A DNA stretch of 64,000 bases. Source: Leucogyrophana mollusca (taxonomy: Eukaryota; Basidiomycota; Agaricomycetes; Boletales). Below the pieces are notes generated by a model. That model saw only the letters and a program-made list of their open reading frames with translations, ran no database searches and had not been told where the DNA came from. Every line of letters begins with the position of its first letter. The first letter of the stretch is position 1. The stretch lies in the NCBI GenBank assembly GCA_021014945.1, contig MU266454.1:1-64000 (forward strand), given 5' to 3'. Position numbers and translations under genes: made by a program. Of the stretch, positions 10,766-21,213 are shown in pieces.

Positions 10766-11940
10766 TCAGTTTGACCACAATGCAAACTCGTTCTCAGCTA
10801 TATCGCTTAGCCACTTGCGCATGACGCGACTTACGCTACGTGGCCGGCGCGCATCGAGGCCCCGGGCCTGGAGGTTCCGAGCCTGCAGCTTGCAGGAGCT
10901 GGTGTTACCACCTGAACTGGATGGAGAAGAGCTTGCGGGCGCGCTTGACTGAGATGAGGATGGTGAGGATGAGGCGGAGGGAGGGGAAGATGAAGTCGTG
11001 GAGGACGGCGAGGCGGAGACGAACGCTGCGATAGGAGGGCCAGGGAAAGTGTAGTTGACCGGGGTATCGAAGATCTAAATCAAATAGGACTTATTAGCCA
11101 AATGGGCACACACGCGAGAAATGCGAATGGTAGCTTACAGTGGGATCATAGATGCCAGGATCGGTGTCGCTGTACCCACCAGGGAATGTAACCATCTCGC
11201 TCGATTGAGCCACACCGGTCTGGGAGCCTCCAACGTTCACTTGTGTGCACGATGGGTAGAATTCGGCGCCGCCCATCTCGTTCGCGAGGTGTAGTGCAAT
11301 AATCTCATGTCGGATGAGGTACTGTCCTGGAGCAATGGTCGAAGGGATCGTGACATTCGCAACATTACCGTTCACTGTAATAGGACGGCTCATAAATTTG
11401 GGAGACGGAGTGTTCAAGACAAGACATACTGAGGTTTTGTTGATACCAGACCATATCACCTGGTTCGAGGCCGACCTCTGAGATTTTGAACCATTCGGCG
11501 TTAGTCGAATCGTACTGGTCGCAAGTGGTCCCAGTGCATGATGCCATATAGGTCATCAAAGGGCCGATATTGTGCGGCCACTACGCCAAAATCAGTCATT
11601 ACGAGTGTCAAAATAATCAGATACCAGTGCCACTGACATTACTGCCATCACCTCCCTCCCATCTGAAGGTCAGCTGACTTCCAGGGTTGGCAGAAGCGAC
11701 TAGGGAGGCTTTCTGCGCGCTCTGACCACAATTCATATACGCGTTGCTCGCGCCTTTGACTGGTGCGACATTGTTAATTTGTCGTACGATCGACGGAGTA
11801 GGCGAAGCGTTTGGGACGTTTCCCTGGTAGAGTTTGCCATCAATGGTCACTTGCGCGACGTAGCCGTGTGCGTAGACAGTCGGGAGGACCGCTAGGCACA
11901 GAGAGAGCACAGGAAGCGGTAGGATGCTCTGGAAACGCAT
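10766..11940 (-). CDS. AA9 lytic polysaccharide monooxygenase, copy B
   Basis: Secreted copper monooxygenase, paralogous to the gene at 4690. The start MRFQSILPLPVLSLCLAV gives a signal peptide ending TVYA, and the mature protein begins HGYVAQV with the brace His at position 1. Exon 1 ends at 11638 after GGDGSN. Exon 2 opens with WPHNIGP (second brace His). Exon 3 carries LIRHEIIALHLANEMGGAEF followed by YPSC with the axial Tyr. The last exon begins IFDTPVNYTFPGPP, then a Ser-rich linker of about 45 residues, then TSSCKLQARNLQARG and RPRSVSRVMRKWLS before the TGA at 10766-10768. The second-sphere His is kept, but the usual Gln before FYP is Glu, as in copy A. There is no CBM1. Both copies end in an Arg-rich tail after the linker. 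Confidence 0.92.
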
Positions 11941-14199
11941 GATTCTAGAAAGAACGGATGATTCGTGAGACTGGAGGGAAACTGTACAACAAGAAAAAGC
12001 TTTTTAAGAAGATCGACGAGATGAAAGAAAGTGGATAAAAAGATGCAAGTACGCTCGCGCACTGCAGGAAAGCCGGCTTGCTGGCACTAAATGGTGCGGG
12101 GGAATAACCTCTGCTTCTGCAACGAGGCATTAGCGTGTATTTTATATATTTACCTTTTATTGTTATGCATAGTAGACATTCGTGGGTGGTGGCTGCCTCA
12201 AGGTTACTATACAAACGGGGAGAACAAAGACAAAAAGCATGGCCGAGGCGTGTTGCGTGCCAGTGTCCCATTGTCGAGGATGCGGACCTTGTCGTGTCTG
12301 GTCAAAAAGTCAATCAAGATGTACCGCTTTAGGATTTTTTGAAACCCCGAAACGGCATTGTCTTTGCCGACACGCTTCCATTCTCTTCGGACCTCCATCG
12401 GAGTCCAATTCCATGCTCCTCCCCGAACCATTATGCCTGTGGCTGTTTGCTTCAGCTAAACACTACGGGTCTTTTGGCATCACTCAAAATGCGGTCTGTC
12501 ACCCGGTATGTTCCCTGGAAGTATCGGTAATAGGAATATTCCTCTGCAGCTTTAGACAAGCGACGCAGCAGCCGCATCACCTTCTGACCGCTCTTTCCCC
12601 TTCTTTCCCTGAAAGAAGACAGAAGAACCGACTTGAATCGTGCGGCGAAGGTGAGCTCTTTATCAGACCCTCCTATCTACTTTCCGGCTTTGTATGTACT
12701 CGCGACAAGCAGCCTCACGTGGCTCCGATCACATTCCATCGATACTTGATTTCATCTCATCTGGAAATCCCGTATGGAGCCTCGCTTTTGCAACCCTCCT
12801 AATCTATCGGTACCTTTGCCGCCCTACGTGCCTTCTCGCCGTGCGCAAATACTTCTTAGTCATTACTCGCCTCCCAGGTGAGTGTCCCATAGCCGTTCTT
12901 AACATACATGCCACATAATGTAGACCATGATGTTACTGCCGAAATGCTCTCCTGCCCTTCAGTGGCCCTCCTTTTGCACATATATTATCGGGGTCATTTC
13001 CCTAACACTCATAACGGTAATCCCGCTACAAGATCGGTTTAATCGTTTGCATTACTGTAAGCCCGTCCGCGACTGCTTTTGGACCTTTGCGTTGATGGCC
13101 GTCTGCTCTGGCGCTTTATGCCACTAGGCCTTACCCAAATTTTGACATTTCCGTGCAATACGTCTCAGGACCTGAAAATGCTTGAATGCACCCTCCGGAC
13201 TTGTATCACGGATTTTCGACTGATTCGGACGTGGCGCAAGTAGGTTGGTTCATCTCTACAGACCTATAAGGCATCATCTCTATCACGCATACGGTGAGTA
13301 CGTCTGTCTGTGTTCATTGTGCTCGCCCTCGATCTCCCTTCCCACAGGCAAAGTCCAATATCACCACGGAATCGCTGACAGTGGGAAAGAAGCCTTCCCA
13401 TGACTTTCACCGACATCAGCAATATCATCTGAAACGGTAACTACCATTTATGTTGCCTTCGAATATGCGACACCTCTTCTGCCTCCAGCGTCTCCATGCG
13501 TGACTCATCCGATTCAACGTAGACTGCATAAGCTGGTCGATGAGCGCTGAAAAGCCCCTTCTTGGCCATTCCTTCCGAACATGCGCTCTGGTCATAGGAT
13601 CTCGTGCCATCTGGTCGTACCTATGCCTCTGCGGCAATTGAGGTAATAGCTGCATCCCCATCCCATACACTACAAATAACTCTCGCCACGGCTTCGTCTC
13701 CCCGCATGATATCGATTATTGCGGGGTCAGTTTACCTTCAAGGTTGAAGTATTTTCTCAAACACTGCCCCAGACTGAGACATGATCCGCTTCACCCCCAT
13801 CTGCAAATCCATGTGGAACAGCAGTGCTAAGACTCGCGCTGGCGTCAGTCCACCGAAGCCTTCCAAACCAAGGTAAATGTTTCACGGCCAAGAGCCCGGA
13901 GACCACTTCCCGTCTTGAGAAGATAGATTCTGTCGTCCCACATCTGACGTGCATATCCCATCCGATCTCGAATCAGTTGCACGTCAATGCCACCCGAGTG
14001 CTTATTGACGTCGTCGTAACGCTGTCCAACTGATCCTGGGGCATTTTGGCATCAGGTTTCTAGGGCAGTGATTTGGACACAAACACAATATTGGCATCAT
14101 GTGCTCTTGCTCTGCGCCTATAAAGCCAGGCGGGTGTGCAGGTAAGTCTATCGATAATCAGCTGCCCCTACATAATCTCCCAACCAAGTCAAATCTAGT
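11941..14199. other. Intergenic, about 2.3 kb, no gene recognised
   Basis: The first part is the promoter of minus-strand AA9 copy B. The rest has only short ORFs on both strands, most opening with non-ATG codons, and no recognised domain. It may hold an old relic, but I could not identify one. Confidence 0.45.
14119..14125 (+). promoter_or_regulatory. TATA box of the cysteine-rich secreted protein gene
   Basis: The motif TATAAAG lies about 80 bases before the ATG at 14200, a normal spacing for a fungal TATA promoter. Confidence 0.6.
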
Positions 14200-15115
14200 A
14201 TGAAGTTCTCGGCTTTCGCTTTTCCCCTAGTGCTCGCCTTCATCGGAAGCTCCCTCGCTGCTGGTATGTGGATTGATCGCAAGCTTCCATTGTTTCGAAG
14301 ATCGCTGAGCCGCCCTCTCGTCAGAGTATACATGCGAGAACAAGCAGGTCGTCTCCACGTCCTACATCGGAGAGAATAACAACGTCAAGGCCGAGACCCT
14401 TTCTTGCTCCAACACCCTTCCCGGCTTTGCTCCGTTGGCGGCTACGTCGGATGACCCGTCAAACGTGTGTGGAGCCAACTGTGAGTGAGATGCGATCGTG
14501 GCTGGGAGGCACTAAAGAAATGAACAATCATAGGCACCACGAACTGCTTCTACCCCTCTGGAGGAGGACCGGACCCCAACGACTGCCAGGTCATCGCGGA
14601 TGCCCTATTATATGATAGCCAGAATGTCGGTTAGTGTGCTCGCTTTTGTCCTGGTGTTGGCATACTCATTAGGCGACTACTGTAAAGGCCCCCTGTTCAA
14701 CATCACCGCGGTCAGCACAATAAATTAGATGTCACAAATATTCTATTGCTCAATGTTTGTTATTTGTCAACTCACAGAACACGTCCGGAGTAGCCATGAC
14801 CTATGCCTCTTGCGAGACCTTTATCATCGACCAGGCCAGCTACAACCTCACGTACTGCAGGAGCGACTGGGTAAGTCATCTGGATTCCCGATAACACAGG
14901 AGTAACGACTAAACCTATTCATTTGTGTATCCCTGTGCACAGTCGAGTGTTCTCGAATACGTCGCTTTCAACTGCCAGGCAACGCAAAATGCGCACGGTG
15001 GAAATTGCGTCGCGACTGACCAGCGGTGGTTCATCCAGTAAGTGTTAAGTACTGATTGTAGATTGAGGCTAATCAAGAACCGGCGAACTACAGGGTCCAG
15101 AGCTCGACCGCCTAA
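14200..15115 (+). CDS. Small cysteine-rich secreted protein, unknown function
   Basis: The start ATG AAG TTC gives MKFSAFAFPLVLAFIGSSLA, a clear signal peptide. The mature protein begins near AEYTCENKQVV. Joining six exons (donors gtatgt, gtgagt, gttagt, gtcagc, gtaagt, gtaagt) gives about 190 residues with no internal stop, ending IQVQSSTA at TAA 15113-15115. About 11 cysteines are spread along it, for example LSCSNT, NVCGANCTTNC, PNDCQVI, GDYCKG, YASCET and LTYCRSD. Several N-glycosylation sequons are present (NTS, NLT). No catalytic motif is recognised. Size, signal and cysteine content fit a small secreted protein of the effector-like or matrix type. I do not recognise the family. Confidence 0.75.
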
Positions 15116-15629
15116 TAGACTAAAAATACACACGGGGACTGATATCTATATCTCGGTAACCTTGGGTGTTGGGCATCTGACTATGGACTTTGTATTGGAC
15201 TTTTACTGCTTCGGATTGGACTTTGGGTGGTGTCGGGGGCATCAAAACTAGGCTTGTTATCAAGTGTTAGGCCAACGAATTGTTGACCTTGCTTGTGCGC
15301 AGAATTGAAAGGCAAATAGCACTGATGAGTCTCCCCCCAACAATACCGCACCAGCCACGCTGAGCGTCGAGGTTGCCTCAGAGGTGTCCGTGCGGGAGTC
15401 CACACGACAACCGTGATAAAGCGTAGCTCACCAACGACACTTTTGGACAGTGAACTCAACTCAGCTACGAGACGGGGACTAACCTAGTACTTTGTGCAAG
15501 GACACTACGGTCTCGGCGGGCTACCCGCTCGGAGGACGGTTCTCCAAGCTAAGGGCGGGCGCGAGTTAACAGCTTTTATCAAAGTGACGTCAATGATGAA
15601 TGGTGGCCTGTAAACAGTGCTGTAGCCCC
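15116..15629. other. Intergenic, no gene recognised
   Basis: About 500 bases with no supported gene. It contains a short run of three similar tracts (tatggactttgtattggact, then ggactttgg) near 15181-15235. Confidence 0.4.
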
Positions 15630-16540
15630 AAAATACATTGCGCAAAATGAAAGCGCGTCCGCCGGGAAGGCGAGGTCGAAGACGCCTAACGAAGGGTCGG
15701 ATTAGTCGGTGTCGGCACCGTAAGCCAGGTGGACGATTGGCACGTATATCTGTTAGAGGAGAGTATACTACACCAACTCATCATTTGCCTGAATTGCGAA
15801 GTCGAGCCACCCGAAAATGACTTTGCCAGTCGTACGTATCCGAGAACTCGGTGCCAACCACCGGCTCCTGGATATCCCGCACGCGCCTCTGATACAGGGT
15901 GTCGTGGATGAGAGGTGCTATGTTATCGGTCTTCGCTACCACGAAGACGGCGAGCACCGCACAAAAGCGCCTGCCTATACTGGAAGCATGTGAACTTCAA
16001 AAAGAGAGTTTATCGAATTCGTGTAGGATACGCAATCGCAATCTGTTGACACGCTCTCGACATCTGTGCACGGTGTACAAGACGAGAAGCGTGGCACCGC
16101 ATTAGTTTGAGTTTGCTTACGGAGCGAGCCATCCTTGGTCCGTGATAAGATGAAGGGAGCGTCCTCACTGAGAATGCGGAGCATGCAATTCAACAGACTG
16201 GAGATCGCACTCACAGTAGCAGACTGTCACCTGCAAGGGTGCGTGCGAGGGTCCCTGCGAATTTAAATCATGTTGAGATGGTTGGCCTTCCGACTTAGAC
16301 GATTACGGCCCGGCGCGAGGCGCACTGAAGAAAGCTCGTTGGTGAGTTTGAAGGAGCTCCGTCATCAAATGGCGTTCCTCGTCGGATGCAACAGGATAAG
16401 GTCCAGTGGAAAGGCATGTAACCTGGGAGAGGGTACGACAGTGACTTGACCACGCATCAGAGCAGAAGAATATGATCGGACAAGGGGGGTGAGCTTTCTG
16501 ACGGTTCTGGGGCCGAGTCCTGTCAGGTTCAATGTTCAAA
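15630..16540 (-). pseudogene. Decayed inverted copy of the large gene family at 57-64 kb
   Basis: On the minus strand, fragments match the plus-strand genes at 57435 and 62383 in the same order. CLSTGPYPVASDEERHLM corresponds to WLFTGPYPPASDEECELM. LSEDAPFILSRTKDGS corresponds to LSEDAPFILPRAQDGS, followed by DVESVSTD. DTLYQRRVRDIQEPVVG corresponds to STLYQRRVWGIQEPVVG. The last part runs into sequence matching the VDTGYSDPSLG region and breaks off near 15640. Frames change repeatedly and segments are missing, so it is non-functional. Divergence is far greater than between the two right-hand copies, so this is an older insertion in the opposite orientation. Confidence 0.75.
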
Positions 16541-16734
16541 AATTCAGCTCAGTGTCCTACCTAAATAATAATTCGGGATTATACACACACATTACCTCGA
16601 ATGAAACTTAGCACATGATTGAACAGATTTGAGCCTCGTTGAGTTCAAGGGGAAGGGCATCAGTGACCCGCCATATTCATCGCCAATGAAGGGAAAGGTA
16701 GAGTCCATACATCCTAGGACAGTTACGGTAAACT

Positions 16735-19700
16735 TCAGCGCCATTCCAATGTCGAACACCCATTCAGATCAATGGTTACATTCGATAGAATGAGCTCTTC
16801 TTGAGCTCCCCGATAGCTCCAACCTGAGATCACCTGCCCTCCTAGTGTCACTTGTGTAGGCTTCTGGATGCCAAGTACGGTGACCGTCTCAAGCTTCTGC
16901 TCAATCTGGTAGGCTCCTTCACTCTGAATCTTCAGCGTGCCCCTTCCTGCTTGGAAAGTCAAACTTCTGCTTGGACCTGGCGGGTAGCTGATTCCATCGT
17001 CGACGTATGCCGTGCCGAAGGCATCACCACTCGCCGACAACGAGACGAGGAGGGAGTATGGGCCTTGGCGCGTCTCGTAGATGGTGTAGGCCGGCTCTTG
17101 GTGCAGAAGGAGGGCAGAGCTGTCACGGATGTGCACGTTGATGTGGCTGAGGGGTGCATCCAGAGTCGTGTTCGCGCCTATGGTGGCATTGACGACAGAG
17201 TGTGTGTACCAGTCACGCCAGATGACGCTGCCGCGACCTGGGAAGATACCTAAAATAACAATTGAGAAAATGATGGGACAATATTGAATCATGCTCGATT
17301 TACGCACCATCAACAGTAGTTGCGCCGGGGGTCAGGACAGGCGTAACCAGTATGTCACTGCCCACTAGCCACTGTCGATCAACAGTGAACAGCTCGGGTT
17401 CATTAGGGAACTCATAGAATAGAGCTCTAACGGGCGGCGACCCAGCCATTGATGCATTCGCAAAGAGGGTGTACTGTCATCAAAGGTCAGACAGGTTACA
17501 AACAACCAAAGCGCTTGAAAGAGTTCGTACCCAGTATGGGAGCAAGGAGTAACGAACGGCAATGGCAATCCGCGAGGCGTTGGCAACGCTCGGCCACCGG
17601 TAAGGCTCTTGAGGAATGGCGCCATATGTGTTGTGATTCCTGTAGAAAGGGACAAACGCAGAAAGTTGCATCCAACGATTGCATAATTCCTCGTCACTAT
17701 TGCCCACTGTAAGAAGGGTGAGTGTCTGTAGCGTAACAACGAACAAGAGCACGCACGGAAGCCGCAAGTATCCGAACCAACCATCGGAATCTGGTAAATC
17801 TGGAACTGCAGAACTCCTTGGATGGAGAGGTACATGTATTGCCACTTGCTGTAGTTGTCACCCAGCTTCATACGATGCCGCCGGTTTCAGCCGATTTCAG
17901 CGTAAAAGACAGTAGGAGCGTGCTCACCCAGTGGCCAGTCCATCTCCCTGACGAAGGGAACGTCGAACGGCTGATTAGGAAGGGGCGCTTTCCGGGATAG
18001 ATGTCTTGAACTGCCAAGTGCGTTGTTTTTTCCTCCATTAGCCCCCACATGTTATGTACGTCGAGCTCGACATAGCCACCCGCATGAGTAGCGTTGGTGG
18101 CCAAGGTATGATTGGCCAATCCAGTAAAGCCTACAAAACACGATGAGTATCGTGTGCACACAAGCAGTCAATGTAGAACCCACCATTGTGGATAGTGTAC
18201 GGTGGGGCGTTGAGGTTTACACCGGTTTCACCACCAGCGCCAACACCACGTTTGGACGTGGTTGACGATGTATTTGTTGCACAAGAGTTTGTTGACTTGC
18301 CATTCACCGTCATGTTGCCGCTTGGTCCCGAGATGGTGTCATTGTAGCTTGTATCGTCGAAGATGAGCAATAATGATTACCTGCTCACACCGGTTTTCTT
18401 ACCATTCAGGGTATCCCGTGATGACGGTGCCAGAGTTATCCAGAGGAGCCAGCGCTGAGATGTTGGCACCTGTCCCGCTGGGGGTGGGTTAGATCAGCGG
18501 GCGGGTGACAGGTGCTGGAATGTACCAAGAGTAACTGCAGAACGAACTAGCCTCGTTCATGTCAAGCCAGATGCCAGAGAATTCAATGCCTTTTTCTGTC
18601 CAATTCCGAAGGGCTTCCGTCCAGAATCGCTGTACGTTCTCTGAAAACCAATCAGGGAAAACCTTAAATACAAGGTATTAGTGCGAGGTCACTACAAGGA
18701 CGTCGCAGGTGCTTACAGTGTATCCTGGCCACACTGAACCAATGTAAAGAGAACCATCTGGATTCTTGATCCAAACATCCCTGAGTAGATAAGTCTCCAG
18801 TGAAGCTGATAGACGAGATTCACTTACTCTTCGACACCCTTAGTATAAGGGTCATACTGTCGATGATCAAATCGAGAGTTATTCATGATGATTTCTGGGG
18901 GGTTCAAGCACTCACAACATCGGTCGAATTGACTGTCACAGCCACAGCCGCGTCGACAATGGGAATATCTGTAGTTGATCAATGCCTAGAACTCACGAAA
19001 GTGTCCACTGAAGCTCACAATGCTGATGGTTTTCTGCCTATGCGCCGACATAAAGGTCAGTCAGCACCAGGGTGACGAGAGAACAACGCACCAGCTCCTG
19101 GATGAGAGCTCGCATCTCGTCCCCAGGGTAGCTAATAGGATCAGACGTGAAGTCCCGATATGTTTGGTATAGGTCGATGTCATTCCATTGCACTATCGAC
19201 GTTCCAGGTTAATTGGCCAAGAGTGCACGAGGAAAGATTCACTAACCTTCCAGAGGGATGTTTGCAGCGCGCATCTGGTCGATATTGTCTCTGACTTCGC
19301 TAATATTATGGAAACCCCATCTGGGAGCCGATGTTTCAATGGGGGTGAAACTGACGATAAACGAATGCTATACCTGCAGAGATGGAAACCGAAGCCCCAT
19401 GCTGGTTGCCACATCGGGTATCCAATGACTGTTCCGTACTGTTCGATCACTTCCTTCGAGGTAGGACCCGAGAAGAAGTAGAAGTCGAGGATTCCACCAA
19501 GCATACGATACTCCACCAATGAAACATCAGAGTTCGGTGGTGTCAAGAGTAGAATATCAGCCCCTGAAGAGCTGCCATCTTGGTGTGAGCTGATACGATC
19601 AGTAATTCAGACCAGAAGAAATACCTCAGGAGCAAAACGCCATGAGAAGACGACTTGTTGGTAGTGCTGTTGAAACGATGTTCGAGATACATCGGATGTG

Positions 19701-20585
19701 CGCCGTACCTGGGATTGTAATAGGTTAGTCGCATCATTATCGAATTTGGCAATGGTTTACATGTTCTGGTCGATGGGATCTTCGATATCGCGACTCCACA
19801 TGGTCTGTACAGTGCCCACACCACCGTCTGTGCCAATATCACGCCTGAATCCACTGCTTGCTATAATTTCTCCCAGCCCATAAATGTTCGTTCCGTGCGG
19901 TAATGCGGAGGTAACCTTTGGAGAACCTCGTTAGCGCATAGTTCAGAGAAATCACATGTTGCGGCTCACTTGGAGGTACTGGTCCTCAAATACAAGAGGA
20001 AAGCCATCAAGAGCTGTACTGTCGTCGGTGGTGATGACTGGCGCTATGGGGGTTGGGGGCAAAGACGAAGCTCTGGTGTCAAATAACGGCGCTGCATCGG
20101 GCTCCGAGCGCCGGGTTATCCAAAATGCGAAGGGCAAAGGATTATAATTAAAGACGAGATCAGAGTCACTCTTGTAGGAAACGGCTGGAGCGGGCGGGCG
20201 AGCAATCACGGACTCAGGGATAGTGAATTGCTTGTTTGCAGTATCAAAGATTTTGACATGCACCCTCGCTCGGGATTCGTACGTGACTTCAATGGCGAGG
20301 CTTTTTATGTCTTCTCCAAAGGCATTGCACGCAGGTCCGGCGAGTTCAAGTAGAGCAGTCAAACCCGTGTCGGACTCAACCAGTGATTCAAGCGCATAGC
20401 CTAGAGCAAAGATCAATAGTTTGTTGGAGCGTCCTTTAATAAAGCTGACCTGGACATTCAGCAACGTTCATCGAGTGGGTAGATTCAACGACACTTGTAT
20501 GTAGGGCTCTTTGCAGGCTAGAACTTGTCCGGCCAAAAGCCACACTGGCAAGGGTAAAGACCCCATACAAACGCGCCGACAACAT
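16735..20585 (-). CDS. GH31 alpha-glucosidase, copy 1 (secreted)
   Basis: Retaining exo-acting alpha-glucosidase that releases glucose from maltose-type oligosaccharides, probably outside the cell. The start [18 protein letters not shown] at 20585 is a signal peptide. The next exon carries [22 protein letters not shown]31 landmarks in order are [55 protein letters not shown], then [14 protein letters not shown] with the nucleophile Asp. Next come [17 protein letters not shown] and, after an intron, [13 protein letters not shown] with the acid/base Asp. [20 protein letters not shown] follows, and a beta-sandwich C-terminus ends [11 protein letters not shown] at the stop 16735-16737. There are more than a dozen short introns, and length is about 880 residues, normal for fungal GH31. 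It is a tandem duplicate of the next gene. No broken frame was identified, though I did not resolve every junction. Confidence 0.9.
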
Positions 20586-20634
20586 GGAGGCGGGCGGTTG
20601 GGGAGGCTTGGGTTTGTTGGAGAGGCGGAGCAGC

Positions 20635-20641
20635 CTTTATA
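20635..20641 (-). promoter_or_regulatory. TATA box of GH31 copy 1
   Basis: TATAAAG on the minus strand lies about 50 bases before the ATG at 20585. The same element at nearly the same distance precedes the sister gene. Confidence 0.65.
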
Positions 20642-21213
20642 TGCTGGGGTTTGTGGGGACAACATCGCAACGCTCAACGTAACGGAAGTGAAAGGGACGT
20701 TAATCATTACGAAAATCACGAGCTTCTTGAGTCTCGTGTGCACCACGCAGCTTCTGGATCAACCGAACGAGAGGTACCGTGGAGCATTGCGTGAGGATGC
20801 TGAATCATCCGCGGTAGTGCAGGGCTACGATGAAGAAAGTAGAGATATAGTCGACAGTGCCTGCTGATACAAGAAAGGACAAGGAGCGAGGAAAATACGG
20901 AGTTTCTTGGACCTGATCCCATGCATCACCGGAGACTCACCAAGTACTGGGGATAACATATAACAGAAGGTGAAGGCCGGCGCTCTGAAGCTCCAAAGTC
21001 CGAGCCGGAAGTCGCCGAAGTTGCCGCCCGCTGAAGACTGAAGTCGACAAAATAGTATCAGCCCAAGCCACTCAATATACGAACGCTTGGTCTCCTTTCC
21101 AGACCTCACTGACAGATGGAGGCTTGTTTAAACAGCAAGGCGGATTGTGTATTTGAGAGACAGTAAACACAGACACGTGGAATCTTTCATGTGATCCGCA
21201 ACCAAGGGCCACC
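20642..21213. other. Spacer between the GH31 tandem genes
   Basis: Upstream region of copy 1 and 3' region of copy 2. No additional gene was seen. Confidence 0.5.

Noticed and set aside
12182..12802. 206-aa plus-strand ORF
   Set aside because: Non-ATG start, cysteine-rich by composition only, and no domain or splice structure.
16852..17253. 133-aa plus-strand ORF, also present at 21331-21732
   Set aside because: It is antisense to the conserved last exon of GH31. Its conservation between the copies follows from the coding strand and the conversion tract.
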